Below are positions 16,038 to 24,056 of a DNA stretch of 64,000 nt, piece by piece (within the stretch, counting starts at the first letter, position 1; every line of letters starts with the position of its first letter). The translations under genes were made by a program, and so were the position numbers. The stretch spans positions 310,001 to 374,000 of the forward strand of contig NZ_CP053073.1 of the NCBI RefSeq assembly GCF_013003985.1, given 5' to 3'. The notes below the pieces were generated by a model. The model did not search any database and was not told where the DNA came from. It was given only the letters and a program-made list of their open reading frames with translations. The DNA is from Usitatibacter palustris (GTDB taxonomy: Bacteria > Pseudomonadota > Gammaproteobacteria > Burkholderiales > Usitatibacteraceae).

Positions 16038-17303
16038 ATGATCCGACGTCTCCTCCTGCTGCTCGCCGCAACCATCTCACTGGCAGGGTCAGCGCAAGAG
16101 TTGAAGCCCGACACGCAGGGCCGAATCGACTTCGCCAGCTTTACGCCGAAGACCATGTTCGATCTCGCACGGGAACGTCGCGCGAACTGGACGGAGCAAT
16201 CCAGCTGGGGCCACCTGACCCTCCCGAAGGTTGCCTCCGACAAGGTCCCGGCGATCGTGCTGATGCATAACAGCGGCGGCGTCGAGCGCGGCATGTCGCA
16301 GTGGGTGGACGCCTTCAATGAAATGGGTGTCGCGACTTTCGTCGTCCATGTCTTCGAATCGCGAGGTGTCACGCGAACGGCGGAGAACCAGGCGCTCGTG
16401 CCCTATTCGGCCGACCTCATGGACGCGTTCCAGGCTCTCATGCTGCTGGCGAGGCACCCGCGCATCGACGCATCCAGGATCGGCATCATGGGATTCTCAC
16501 GCGGGGGAAGCGTGGCCTTTCAAGCCGCGATCGAGCCCCTGCGCCGCGCAGTCGTCAAGAGTGACCTGCGCTTTGCGCTCCACATCCCGATGTATGCAGG
16601 CTGCAACCAGATCTATTGGTCGCCGCAGGTCACGAAAACGCCGATGCTCAATCTCGTTGGCGCAGAAGACGATTACACCACCGCCGAGCCCTGCGAACGC
16701 CTGGCCAAGCGTTACGCCGATGTCGGGGCTCCCATTCGCTCCATCAAGTACGCGGGCGCGCATCACTCGTGGGACGGCATGTACGAGGTCTTCTTCCTTC
16801 CCAACGCAACTTCGGGAGTTCCCTGCGGCGTATTGCGATGGGACATCGAGCCCTGGAAGATTACGGCCGAGCGCACCGGCGAGACAGTCGATCCGGCGAA
16901 GCTCACCGAATTCTTCCAGGGCTGCATGAAGCGGGGAGTGCATGCCGGGCGAAATGAAGCGGCATTCCGGCAATCGCGTAAGGATGCGCAGGCATTTGCG
17001 CGCGAGGTGTTCTTCGGCGGACAACCTCAGCCTCCGACTGCCGCGCCGAAGGGCGTCGAGTTTGTTGGCGGCGATGGGAACGGATGCGAGCGTGCGGTCG
17101 TCATTCGCGGATCGAAGGGCTCACGCGACATCGTCGCGAGCGAAATGGCCTATCTCAAGACTCGCTACCCCGGCTACAAATTTCGCGACAACTCTGTTGC
17201 AACCAAGGGCGGGCGCAGCTTCGAGGAGATCGTGATCGAAACAGAGGCCGGTGAGAAAAAGACGGTGTGCTTCGACATCACCGAAGGATTCGGCAACCTG
17301 TAG
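16038..17303 (+). CDS. exported dienelactone hydrolase-family protein
   Basis: A 421-residue protein with signal peptide (RRLLLLLAATISLAGSAQ). Residues about 40-310 form an alpha/beta hydrolase of the dienelactone hydrolase type: VPAIVLMHNSGG (oxyanion region), IGIMGFSRGGSVAF (nucleophile Ser), LVGAEDDYTTAE (acid) and YAGAHHSWDG (histidine). A C-terminal region of about 80 residues with a Cys pair (GNGCERAV, KTVCFDI) is extra. It is likely periplasmic. The exact ester or lactone substrate is unknown. Confidence 0.78.
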   Translation: MIRRLLLLLAATISLAGSAQELKPDTQGRIDFASFTPKTMFDLARERRANWTEQSSWGHLTLPKVASDKVPAIVLMHNSGGVERGMSQWVDAFNEMGVATFVVHVFESRGVTRTAENQALVPYSADLMDAFQALMLLARHPRIDASRIGIMGFSRGGSVAFQAAIEPLRRAVVKSDLRFALHIPMYAGCNQIYWSPQVTKTPMLNLVGAEDDYTTAEPCERLAKRYADVGAPIRSIKYAGAHHSWDGMYEVFFLPNATSGVPCGVLRWDIEPWKITAERTGETVDPAKLTEFFQGCMKRGVHAGRNEAAFRQSRKDAQAFAREVFFGGQPQPPTAAPKGVEFVGGDGNGCERAVVIRGSKGSRDIVASEMAYLKTRYPGYKFRDNSVATKGGRSFEEIVIETEAGEKKTVCFDITEGFGNL

Positions 17304-17321
17304 TTCCGTGAAAGGGCGTCG

Positions 17322-17696
17322 ATGGAACAGCCTGGGAAGTGCGAGCTCTGTGTCCCTCAATCCGTCTTGTCCGAGAACGCCCTGGCCTACATGCGCACGG
17401 ACAACCATCCGATGAGTCGAGGCCACGTGCTCGTGATCCCGAAGCGCCACGTCGTCGACTTCTTCGACATGACGCACGAGGAGCAGGTCGCGGTCCTCGA
17501 GCTTCTCCGCAAGGCTCATGGGCTCGCGGCAGCCGAGCACTCCCCCGACGGATTCAATATCGGGGTCAACATCGGACAGGCCGCGGGACAGTCGCGAATG
17601 CACGTGCATGTGCACCTGATTCCCCGCTACACGGGCGACGTGCCCGATCCGAAAGGTGGCGTGCGGTGCGTGTTGGCAGGTAGTCGTCCCGCCTGA
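17322..17696 (+). CDS. HIT family protein
   Basis: A 124-residue histidine-triad protein. The triad SRMHVHVHLIPRY matches H-x-H-x-H-x-x, and SRGHVLVIPKRHVVDFFDMTHEE plus the NIGVNIGQAAGQ loop are standard. A cysteine pair near the start (CELC) is common in HIT proteins. It hydrolyses or transfers nucleotide phosphoramidate-type substrates, in the cytoplasm. The precise substrate cannot be set from sequence. Confidence 0.9.
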   Translation: MEQPGKCELCVPQSVLSENALAYMRTDNHPMSRGHVLVIPKRHVVDFFDMTHEEQVAVLELLRKAHGLAAAEHSPDGFNIGVNIGQAAGQSRMHVHVHLIPRYTGDVPDPKGGVRCVLAGSRPA

Positions 17697-17779
17697 GGGC
17701 GCTGCAATAGCCTCGTACGCTTCGCTATTCGGAGGTGGGATAATTCCATTCAGAGTCGCCAACCATCTCAGGAGGGAAT

Positions 17780-18199
17780 GTGCGCGCACTGCTGATCTGC
17801 TTGTTCCTGCCGTCTATCGCGTTCGGTGCGGAGTTCAAGGATCTCTCCGAGGCCCGGAAATTCCTGGATGACGTGATGACGAACGTGGTGAAGGACGACA
17901 TTCGCGGCGCCTTCGCGAAATTAAAGCCCTATTGGGCCGCCATGCCCGAGGCCGAGGTAGAAGTCCTGACTGCGAAGATCATCGACCAGCGTCCGCTGGC
18001 TGCATCACGATTCGGGAAGGTCCTCGAGGCGCGGTTCGTGTCCCAGAAGACGGGAGCGGATTCAGTGGCGTATTTCGTGTACATCGAGAAATACGAGAAG
18101 CACCTGTTGAGGTGGCACTTCATCCTCTACAAGCCTCGTGACTCCTGGCAGATCAACGCGGTCAGCTTCGACGATCGGATCCAGGGCTTGGTGGAGTGA
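17780..18199 (+). CDS. exported hypothetical protein
   Basis: A 139-residue protein with a short signal peptide (RALLICLFLPSIAFGAEF, cleavage after FGA). The mature part is helical then beta-rich (FVSQKTGADSVAYFVYIEKY, WHFILYKPRDSWQINAVSF), resembling small NTF2- or cystatin-like folds, though no family was recognised. It starts at GTG 17780 with AGGAGGG 4 bp upstream. Probably periplasmic. Confidence 0.65.
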   Translation: MRALLICLFLPSIAFGAEFKDLSEARKFLDDVMTNVVKDDIRGAFAKLKPYWAAMPEAEVEVLTAKIIDQRPLAASRFGKVLEARFVSQKTGADSVAYFVYIEKYEKHLLRWHFILYKPRDSWQINAVSFDDRIQGLVE

Positions 18200-18217
18200 G
18201 GCTCTGAGTCGGATGCA

Positions 18218-18769
18218 ATGTTGAGGGCGGTTCCCGGTTTGCTCGCGGCCGCGCACTGCCTCTTCCCTTGGCCTTGCGGCGCCGAAGATCTTCGCCTGCT
18301 GAACGTCGGCGTGCGAGCCCAGGTTTCCGGCGCCACTGTTCTCGGAGACGTGGCCCCCGAAGAATTCCAGGCGTACGACGCATCGGCGACCTTCAAGCTC
18401 CGATGGGAGCGATACAACGAGGAGGGCTGGGGAGTGGGCACCCGGCTGATGGCCAGTGCCGGTGCGTTGCGGGGAGCGGGTGAAACCGCGCTCACCGTGT
18501 CCCTCATTCCGGTTCTTGCTTTTGGAACCGAAGATGGTCGCTTCACGCTCGATCTCGGCGCCGGGGCCGCGCTACTCAGCCGGCATCAATTCGGGACGCA
18601 GGATTTCGGCCGCCCCTTCCAATTCGCGCTGACTTTTGGCGTGAGTGCGCCCCTCTACGATCGCGTGGGAGTGGGCTACCGATTCATGCACTATTCGGAC
18701 GCAGGGCTTCACGGACCCCACACCACCGGGGCCGATCTTCACATGATCGAGCTCACCTACCGCTTCTGA
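18218..18769 (+). CDS. PagL-like lipid A deacylase (outer membrane)
   Basis: A 183-residue protein with signal peptide followed by alternating beta strands and a C-terminal aromatic strand (IELTYRF), as in an eight-stranded barrel. The segment VGVGYRFMHYSDAGLHGP holds the His-x-Ser pair characteristic of PagL acyloxyacyl hydrolases. PagL removes a 3-O-linked acyl chain from lipid A in the outer membrane. The catalytic acid could not be assigned with certainty. It lies beside the exported gene at 17780. Confidence 0.65.
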   Translation: MLRAVPGLLAAAHCLFPWPCGAEDLRLLNVGVRAQVSGATVLGDVAPEEFQAYDASATFKLRWERYNEEGWGVGTRLMASAGALRGAGETALTVSLIPVLAFGTEDGRFTLDLGAGAALLSRHQFGTQDFGRPFQFALTFGVSAPLYDRVGVGYRFMHYSDAGLHGPHTTGADLHMIELTYRF

Positions 18770-18787
18770 CGCAGAGAGCCACCACCC

Positions 18788-19570
18788 ATGACACGCGTAC
18801 TGACTACGTTGTTGGCGTTGCTGGTCGTCGCAGGCTGCAGTGAGAGCGAGAAGGGCGAGAGGAGTGCGGCCGCGCCACTCGCGAGCATGGCAGCGCCCAG
18901 CGCCGCGAAGCGCTCCCTCGCCTACCAACACAGCATCCAGATCGAAACCGACGAAGACAAGATCGGCGCTGCGCACGAGGCGGGGCAGGCGGCGTGTCGC
19001 GAAGCCAGTGCGGACCTGTGCACGGTGCTCGAGTCGCGAATCAGCACGGGCCGGTTCGCGTCGGCCTCGTTGAAGCTCCGCGCCAAGCCCGCTGGAATCC
19101 AGAAGGTCATGGCGGCCCTGGGCAAGCAGGGCCAGGTCACGAGCCAGACCACCAACGCGGAAGATCTGGCGAGCCCGATCGAAGACGCAACGAAGAAACT
19201 CGCGCTGCTGACTGACTACCGGACGAGGCTCGAAGCCCTTCGCATCAAGGCGACCGACGTCGATGCGCTGATCAAGGTGAATCGCGAGCTCGCGCAGGTG
19301 CAAACGGAACTTGAAGCCACCACCGGACAGCAGGCCCATCTCAAGCAACGCGTGGAGACGGAGATCCTCAGCGTCTCGATCAGCAGCCGCAGCGATCAAT
19401 CGATTCTCGCGCCGATCACGCAGGCGCTGTCAGGCTTCGGACGCAATCTCCTGCATGCTTTCTCCATCGCGATCACGGCGATTGCCTACCTGATCCCCTG
19501 GGCGATCGTCTTCGTCCTGCTGATCTGGGCAATTCGCGCACTGTGGCGCCGGCGCAAGCGCGGAAGCTAG
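18788..19570 (+). CDS. DUF4349 lipoprotein
   Basis: A 260-residue protein with lipobox (ALLVVAGC, Cys at about 17), the DUF4349 core (ISTGRFASASLKLRAKPAGI, then VTSQTTNAEDL), a long coiled-coil helix (VDALIKVNRELAQVQTELEATTGQQAHLKQRVETEIL) and a C-terminal transmembrane segment with a basic tail. The layout is standard for the family, whose function is unknown. It is probably anchored at both ends to the inner membrane. Confidence 0.85.
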   Translation: MTRVLTTLLALLVVAGCSESEKGERSAAAPLASMAAPSAAKRSLAYQHSIQIETDEDKIGAAHEAGQAACREASADLCTVLESRISTGRFASASLKLRAKPAGIQKVMAALGKQGQVTSQTTNAEDLASPIEDATKKLALLTDYRTRLEALRIKATDVDALIKVNRELAQVQTELEATTGQQAHLKQRVETEILSVSISSRSDQSILAPITQALSGFGRNLLHAFSIAITAIAYLIPWAIVFVLLIWAIRALWRRRKRGS

Positions 19571-19578
19571 TGAGTGAG

Positions 19579-20064
19579 ATGTTCTTCGCCCGCGCACTGT
19601 TCGCGTTCGTGGCCCTCCCGGGCATGGTCGCGTTTGCCGTTCCCGCAATCTGGTTGTGGCAAGCCAGGCATCTTCACCTCGAGAATTCCTGGGCTCTTGT
19701 CGTGCTGGTCGTTGGAGTCGCAGGACTGCTCTGGTGTGTTCGCGATTTCTACGTACAGGGCAAGGGGACGCTGGCTCCGTGGTCCCCTCCACAACACCTT
19801 GTCGTCGGCGGCTTGTATCGCTTCAGCCGCAATCCGATGTACGTCTGCGTGTTTCTCATCCTTGTGGGCTGGGCCGCCGCGTTCGAATCGGTCGGGCTTC
19901 TCGTCTATGGGTTGTGCGTGGGCCTCGCTTTCCACCTGCGCGTCGTCCATGGGGAGGAGCCGTGGCTGGCGAAAACGCATGGGGCGAGCTGGCAGACCTA
20001 CGTGAAGCGGGTTCCGCGGTGGATCGGCTTGCGGAGTGTTACGGATGAGCCAACGCGATCATGA
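19579..20064 (+). CDS. isoprenylcysteine carboxyl methyltransferase-family membrane protein
   Basis: A 161-residue membrane protein with about four transmembrane segments. The conserved SAM-binding-type segment is GLYRFSRNPMYVCVFLILVGW, followed by HGEEPWLAKTHGASWQTYVKRVPRW, as in bacterial ICMT/PEMT-like methyltransferases. These methylate lipids, thiols or small molecules; the substrate here is unknown. ATG 19579 is preferred over GTG 19570, which overlaps the previous stop. Confidence 0.85.
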   Translation: MFFARALFAFVALPGMVAFAVPAIWLWQARHLHLENSWALVVLVVGVAGLLWCVRDFYVQGKGTLAPWSPPQHLVVGGLYRFSRNPMYVCVFLILVGWAAAFESVGLLVYGLCVGLAFHLRVVHGEEPWLAKTHGASWQTYVKRVPRWIGLRSVTDEPTRS

Positions 20065-20729
20065 CCGCAGGCACTGATCCGCTCGAGGCCGTCTGGGAAC
20101 ACCGGGAAGACGTCGTGTATCCCGGCCTCTTCGGCTCGAAGTCGCGCGGCATCTTCGTCCTGGAAGCGGAAACCTTCGCGAAGGTGATCGGCGAGGAGAC
20201 CATCGATCCGCGTTGGTTGTTCCACGGCGTCTTTGAATTCGAGCCAACGGAAGAGCGGCCGACTTGGTTGTATGTCACGTCGGGGACTTCGACTCCCTGG
20301 GGGCAGGAGCCTGAGTCGTATGCGGAAGCGGAGTACTCCGGCATTGGCACGGAGCTGGTCTTCGAATCCACGGAGCAGGGCGATTGGGCAATCGTTCTTC
20401 TCCAACGCATGCTGGCCTTCAACATCCTTCTCTCGTACAGACGCTTCGGCGACGCCAATCCGCTCGACTACTGGCAGCGAATTCCCTATCGCGGTCCCAT
20501 CACGCTCGAACGGCCCTCGCTGCTACAACACCTGGTCGTCGGGCTGCCGACACACTTCCCCTCATCGTTTCAGCTTCAGTCGGGGAGAGTCGATCTCTTG
20601 CAGGTCGTGGGGATCACCGAGGCGGAGCAGGAGTTCGCCAAGGAACATGGCTCGGACAAATTGATCGAAATACTTGCCGAGGCGGATGCGTATCCCGTAA
20701 CGAGTCCGTCCAGGGCGTCGATCATTTGA
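20061..20729 (+). CDS. suppressor-of-fused (SUFU) domain protein
   Basis: A 222-residue protein with the bacterial SUFU-domain pattern: an N-terminal WEHREDVVYPGLFG, then WLYVTSGTSTPWG and YSGIGTELVFES, and the segment DWAIVLLQRMLAFNILL. Bacterial SUFU proteins are often immunity proteins or stand-alone proteins of unknown role. No toxin gene is seen nearby. The gene overlaps the previous one by 4 bp. Confidence 0.8.
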   Translation: MTAGTDPLEAVWEHREDVVYPGLFGSKSRGIFVLEAETFAKVIGEETIDPRWLFHGVFEFEPTEERPTWLYVTSGTSTPWGQEPESYAEAEYSGIGTELVFESTEQGDWAIVLLQRMLAFNILLSYRRFGDANPLDYWQRIPYRGPITLERPSLLQHLVVGLPTHFPSSFQLQSGRVDLLQVVGITEAEQEFAKEHGSDKLIEILAEADAYPVTSPSRASII

Positions 20730-20772
20730 TGACTTCTGCTGAACCAGGTCGCTAGCTTTCAAAGGAGCAAAC

Positions 20773-21147
20773 ATGTTCGATCTCTGGGATGTCTTCCAAC
20801 AAGGGCAGATCGAGGCCGCCTCGGCGGCGGCAGGCAGCGCTCGAGACACCGCGCTCAATGCGCACGAAAAGGTACAACGGGAGGTCCATCGCCTCGAAGC
20901 GAAGATCGATGGACTTGCCCTGGTGTCGCAAGCGTTGTGGGAGCTCGTTCGACAGCACACGTCGCTTACCGACGCGGACATCCAGGCCAAGGTCGCGGAA
21001 ATTGATGCGCGTGACGGACGGATCGATGGTCGACTCACGGGCAAGGTGGGCGTGTGCGTGGCCTGCAACCGGCCGACCCACTCCCGGCAAAGCGCGTGCA
21101 TGTATTGCGGCGCTCCGATTGATCGCGCACACGCGTTTGAGCGCTGA
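20773..21147 (+). CDS. coiled-coil protein with C-terminal zinc ribbon
   Basis: A 124-residue protein: an N-terminal helix (SARDTALNAHEKVQREVHRLEAKID) that should form a coiled coil, then CVACNRPTHSRQSACMYCG, a CxxC...CxxC zinc-ribbon. ATG 20773 has AAAGGAG upstream. It lies close to another zinc-finger gene (21369). No family recognised; a nucleic-acid or protein binding role is possible only by analogy. Confidence 0.65.
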   Translation: MFDLWDVFQQGQIEAASAAAGSARDTALNAHEKVQREVHRLEAKIDGLALVSQALWELVRQHTSLTDADIQAKVAEIDARDGRIDGRLTGKVGVCVACNRPTHSRQSACMYCGAPIDRAHAFER

Positions 21148-21231
21148 CGCGAAGGTGGATTCGGACGTATTATTTATCGCGGTGCTCGCCCTCCCCGGGC
21201 CCTAGACCGGTCGCATTGAAAGGAGATTGTC

Positions 21232-21402
21232 ATGAAGCAGTTCCTCGTGTGCTCCCTGCTCCTTGCGGTGGTTCCCATGGTTCTCCTGAATCCCATGGGT
21301 CGTGACGCGTTCCTCGGCTACTACCTGGGCGTGGTCGCGACGTGGTTCGTTGTCATCTGTGTCGGAAAGTGGCAAAACACGGCGCAAGCGCGATTGCGCT
21401 AG
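21232..21402 (+). CDS. small two-pass membrane protein (56 aa)
   Basis: A 56-codon gene from ATG 21232 to TAG 21402. It has a strong AAAGGAG site 7 bp upstream, which supports translation. Two hydrophobic segments are visible (QFLVCSLLLAVVPMVLL and LGYYLGVVATWFVVICVG), with a basic C-terminus (KWQNTAQARLR). Its 3' end overlaps the likely GTG start of the following gene by 34 bp. Function unknown. Confidence 0.6.
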   Translation: MKQFLVCSLLLAVVPMVLLNPMGRDAFLGYYLGVVATWFVVICVGKWQNTAQARLR

Positions 21403-21866
21403 TCGCGCCTCCCCCGGCGCTGGATTGTGCGCACGTCATCGAATACGCAACGGTCGATGACTCGGTGACGTTCGAGCAGCGTCACACCCTCAACGTCGGT
21501 GGCGAGTGGCTTGGCCGAGTCCCGAGGCTGGCGATCTGCCAGAACCTCGACGAACCCACATTCATGGTTTTCCATTGCGACGACGAGTGGAGTGTCCTCG
21601 GAGTCGCCGCCGGTTTCGGCTCGGCCGACGAAGCGAAGGCGAAGGTGGAGCGCTCGTATCACGGCATCAGCGGGAGATGGATCGCGAGCGCCTTCTCGCG
21701 GGACGATGCGGCGCGATTGGTGGCGGAGAACCTCAAAGCGCACTCGTGTTCATTCTGCGGACGCACCCCGCTCCAGTATCAATCGATTGCCGGTGATGCC
21801 GTGCGAATCTGCAACCACTGTGTCGATGAGTTTCACGAGGTCATGCATAGCGACGCCGAGAGCTGA
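21369..21866 (+). CDS. protein with C-terminal ClpX-type C4 zinc finger
   Basis: A protein of up to 165 residues. The C-terminal 40 residues contain a ClpX-type C4 zinc finger (SCSFCGRTPL ... VRICNHCVDEF), spaced as in the ClpX N-terminal domain, but no AAA+ domain is present. The N-terminal part (FEQRHTLNVGGEWLGRVPRLAICQNL) is beta-rich and unfamiliar. The start is unsure: GTG 21369 overlaps the small membrane protein gene; GTG 21465 is an alternative. Confidence 0.6.
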   Translation: MAKHGASAIALVAPPPALDCAHVIEYATVDDSVTFEQRHTLNVGGEWLGRVPRLAICQNLDEPTFMVFHCDDEWSVLGVAAGFGSADEAKAKVERSYHGISGRWIASAFSRDDAARLVAENLKAHSCSFCGRTPLQYQSIAGDAVRICNHCVDEFHEVMHSDAES

Positions 21867-22159
21867 TGGCCAGGATGAACCTCCGCATGTTCGGTGCCCT
21901 CCTCATACCAGCGCTCATCGTATTTGCCGTCGGTTTCGCGTGGTGGTGGGACTTCCTCCAGATGGACCAATGCCTTGACCGCGGCGGCTCCTTCGAAGAT
22001 GGCGTTTGCGATGGCGCGACTGTCGAGCTATCGCTTTGGGGTGGTGCGTGGCATCTGTGGGTGTTCGTCCTTGTTCCGCCACTGGTGGGCACTTGCACGC
22101 TCATGTTCATGGCGTGGCTCGGAATCCTCATCTCGTCCAGCGGGGGCCGTAACGCCTGA
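21866..22159 (+). CDS. small membrane protein
   Basis: A 97-residue protein with two clear transmembrane segments (GALLIPALIVFAVGFAWWW and LWVFVLVPPLVGTCTLMFMAWLG) separated by a short loop with two cysteines (DQCLDRGGSFEDGVCDG), which may form a periplasmic disulfide. The ATG overlaps the preceding stop (TGATGG). No family recognised. Confidence 0.6.
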   Translation: MARMNLRMFGALLIPALIVFAVGFAWWWDFLQMDQCLDRGGSFEDGVCDGATVELSLWGGAWHLWVFVLVPPLVGTCTLMFMAWLGILISSSGGRNA

Positions 22160-22190
22160 CGGGCGGCCGTCATTGGTACCATTCGAGTAG

Positions 22191-22418
22191 TTGAAGGAGC
22201 GCCTCATCGCCGTGGTCATCGGAGCAGCAACCCTCGCCATCATCGTGCTCGCCGTCCTTGGATTGGCAACCGGCACGCTCGACACGCTATTCCCGGGTCG
22301 TCGCAACCTGGCTTCGTCATCGAACGGGATCGACAAGGCGCACAGTGCGTTACGCGTTCTGGTCATCGCTGCAGCGGTGAGCATCGTCGTGGTGACAGGC
22401 GCCTTCATGCTTTTGTAA
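22191..22418 (+). CDS. small two-pass membrane protein
   Basis: A 75-residue protein with two hydrophobic segments (IAVVIGAATLAIIVLAVLG and VLVIAAAVSIVVVTGAFML). The start is uncertain. TTG 22191 gives a natural KERLIAVVIG N-terminus but lacks a ribosome-binding site. GTG 22212 has AAGGAG 12 bp upstream, and the leader is then shorter. Family and function unknown. Confidence 0.5.
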   Translation: MKERLIAVVIGAATLAIIVLAVLGLATGTLDTLFPGRRNLASSSNGIDKAHSALRVLVIAAAVSIVVVTGAFMLL

Positions 22419-22434
22419 TCACACACGTAGCGCC

Positions 22435-22911
22435 ATGGCGATCGACCCAAAGAAGACAGATCCGTACGCGGCATGGGAACGAGGCGAGGTGAAGCTCGCG
22501 TTCCGCCTTTTCCGCGCGCGTGCCGAGAGCGGCGACAAGAATGCATTCCTCAACCTCGGTTACTTCTACGACGTGGGCTTGGGCGTTCGCAAGGATCAAG
22601 CGGAAGCGCTTCGTTGGTACCGCCGCGCCGCTCGTGCCGGAGACAGTGCGGCCGCGTCGAACATCGGCACGGTGTACCGCGAGGCCGGGCGCCATCGCCT
22701 CGCTTTGGAGTGGTTCAAGCGTGCGGCCTCGATGAATGACGGCGACGCCGAAGTGGAGATCGCCAAGCACTACCTTGAGGGCATGGGCGTCGCGCCGCAT
22801 CGGGGCCGAGCCATGGCCGCGCTCAGGCGGGCGGTCGCTTCCGGCAGCATTACCGACGATGGCCGGGAAGAAGCACAATCGCTGCTCGACTGCATGAAGG
22901 GGCCAAGGTGA
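22435..22911 (+). CDS. Sel1-repeat protein
   Basis: A 158-residue protein built of three to four Sel1-like repeats, recognisable by AFLNLGYFYDVGLGVRKDQAEALRWYRRAARAG and AEVEIAKHYLEGMGVAPHRGRAMAALRRAV. Sel1 repeats form helical scaffolds for protein contacts. No signal peptide is seen, so it is probably cytoplasmic. The next gene overlaps by 4 bp and encodes a membrane protein, which could be its partner. Confidence 0.8.
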   Translation: MAIDPKKTDPYAAWERGEVKLAFRLFRARAESGDKNAFLNLGYFYDVGLGVRKDQAEALRWYRRAARAGDSAAASNIGTVYREAGRHRLALEWFKRAASMNDGDAEVEIAKHYLEGMGVAPHRGRAMAALRRAVASGSITDDGREEAQSLLDCMKGPR

Positions 22912-23282
22912 CAGACGATTCCAATCGCATCCGCGAGCAGCGAGCGTTGAAGGAAGTGCGCACGCTGGTCGACGACCTCGAGCACCAGGAGAGCACGCGC
23001 CAGGTGTGGCAGATGCCCTTGGCGGTCGGGACGCTTGTTGTCGTTGGCCTCGTGCTTGGGTTTTTTGCGATGAAGATGGGGTCCCGCGCGCCCAGCGCGG
23101 CCGAAGCGAAGAGCTTTTCGTGCCAACTCGACATGTGGGACAAGCGATCCGGCGAAATCGAGCGGCGGCTTCGACAGGCGCGTCCGGAGATCTCCTATAG
23201 CGAGATCCAGATGCAGCTCAAGATCGAGCGACCCTACGTCATTGCGGAGGCCAAGGTCGATTGCGACGCGCGGTCCAAGTGA
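22908..23282 (+). CDS. single-pass membrane protein
   Basis: A 124-residue protein: an N-terminal charged helix (IREQRALKEVRTLVDDLEHQE), one transmembrane segment (MPLAVGTLVVVGLVLGFFAM), and a C-terminal domain with two cysteines (FSCQLDM, KVDCDA), likely outside the cytoplasm. It starts at GTG 22908 overlapping the Sel1 gene. Function unknown. Confidence 0.6.
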   Translation: MTDDSNRIREQRALKEVRTLVDDLEHQESTRQVWQMPLAVGTLVVVGLVLGFFAMKMGSRAPSAAEAKSFSCQLDMWDKRSGEIERRLRQARPEISYSEIQMQLKIERPYVIAEAKVDCDARSK

Positions 23283-23572
23283 AGCTTGACTCCCTCTGGG
23301 ACGAGCATCGCAATGCACCGTTCCCGCCGGCGTCGAAGGGCGTCGACATCGAAGGAACCGACCTCGTATTCCTGGACATGTGCGCTGCGGGCTGCATCGA
23401 CTACTACGTTGTGCATGGGCATCTCGACGAAAAACGCGTGGCAACTTTGAAGGAATGCGCTCGGCTCATCGAGGTGATCGTGCCCAAGGTGGAGCCCGAG
23501 TCGCGCGGCTACTTCGAGCGTCTCGGAAAATTGACTGCCTTTGTACTCGAGGGAGCCGGTCATGCTGCATAG
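23279..23572 (+). CDS. conserved hypothetical protein
   Basis: A 97-residue soluble protein from GTG 23279 overlapping the previous stop. The pattern DIEGTDLVFLDMCAAGCIDYYV, then HLDEKRVATLKECARLIEVIV and YFERLGKLTAFVLEG, recurs in many proteobacteria as a small uncharacterised protein. Three cysteines are present. No function assigned. Confidence 0.6.
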   Translation: MKLDSLWDEHRNAPFPPASKGVDIEGTDLVFLDMCAAGCIDYYVVHGHLDEKRVATLKECARLIEVIVPKVEPESRGYFERLGKLTAFVLEGAGHAA

Positions 23573-24050
23573 GGTTCTGACGCTGACGTCGCTGGTTCTC
23601 GCCTTGTCCGCGGGCGCCGTGCCCGCTCACGCGCAGGATCGCCTCGGCGTCATGAAGGCCGTTGCCGCAGACATCGAAAAGCTCAAGGCAGATTTCCCTC
23701 AGCTCCAGGATTTCTCGGCGGCGAAGCACCTGCGTAGCGACCCGCCGAGCATCGGCTACGGGTATCGCACTCACCAGGCGCCGAAAACGGGCGGCTGGAT
23801 GTCGGGCGTGCCGCACCCGGATCCCGACGGCGTCTGGTTCCACATCGACCTCCACGATCCGGACTCCAACCTGCAACTCCACACTCAACCCGCGGTGGTT
23901 CCGACGTGCCTCGGAAAGAGCCGCGTGTCGTTCCTGATACTCGACGGCAAGGAGACGCGCGGCCTCAACGGCCCGATCTGGCAAGCGCTGGTGAAGCAGG
24001 GTGCCCGGCAATGCGCCGTGCGATCGAGCGGCTGTCCCTGCGAGTCTTGA
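23562..24050 (+). CDS. exported hypothetical protein
   Basis: A 162-residue protein with signal peptide (LTLTSLVLALSAGAVPAHAQ). ATG 23562 overlaps the previous gene by 11 bp. The mature part has the segment YGYRTHQAPKTGGWMSGVPHP, a histidine- and aspartate-rich stretch (VWFHIDLHDPDSNLQLHTQP), and three cysteines near the C-terminus. Probably periplasmic, possibly metal-binding through the His/Asp stretch, but no family is recognised. Confidence 0.6.
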   Translation: MLHRVLTLTSLVLALSAGAVPAHAQDRLGVMKAVAADIEKLKADFPQLQDFSAAKHLRSDPPSIGYGYRTHQAPKTGGWMSGVPHPDPDGVWFHIDLHDPDSNLQLHTQPAVVPTCLGKSRVSFLILDGKETRGLNGPIWQALVKQGARQCAVRSSGCPCES

Positions 24051-24056
24051 ACACCG

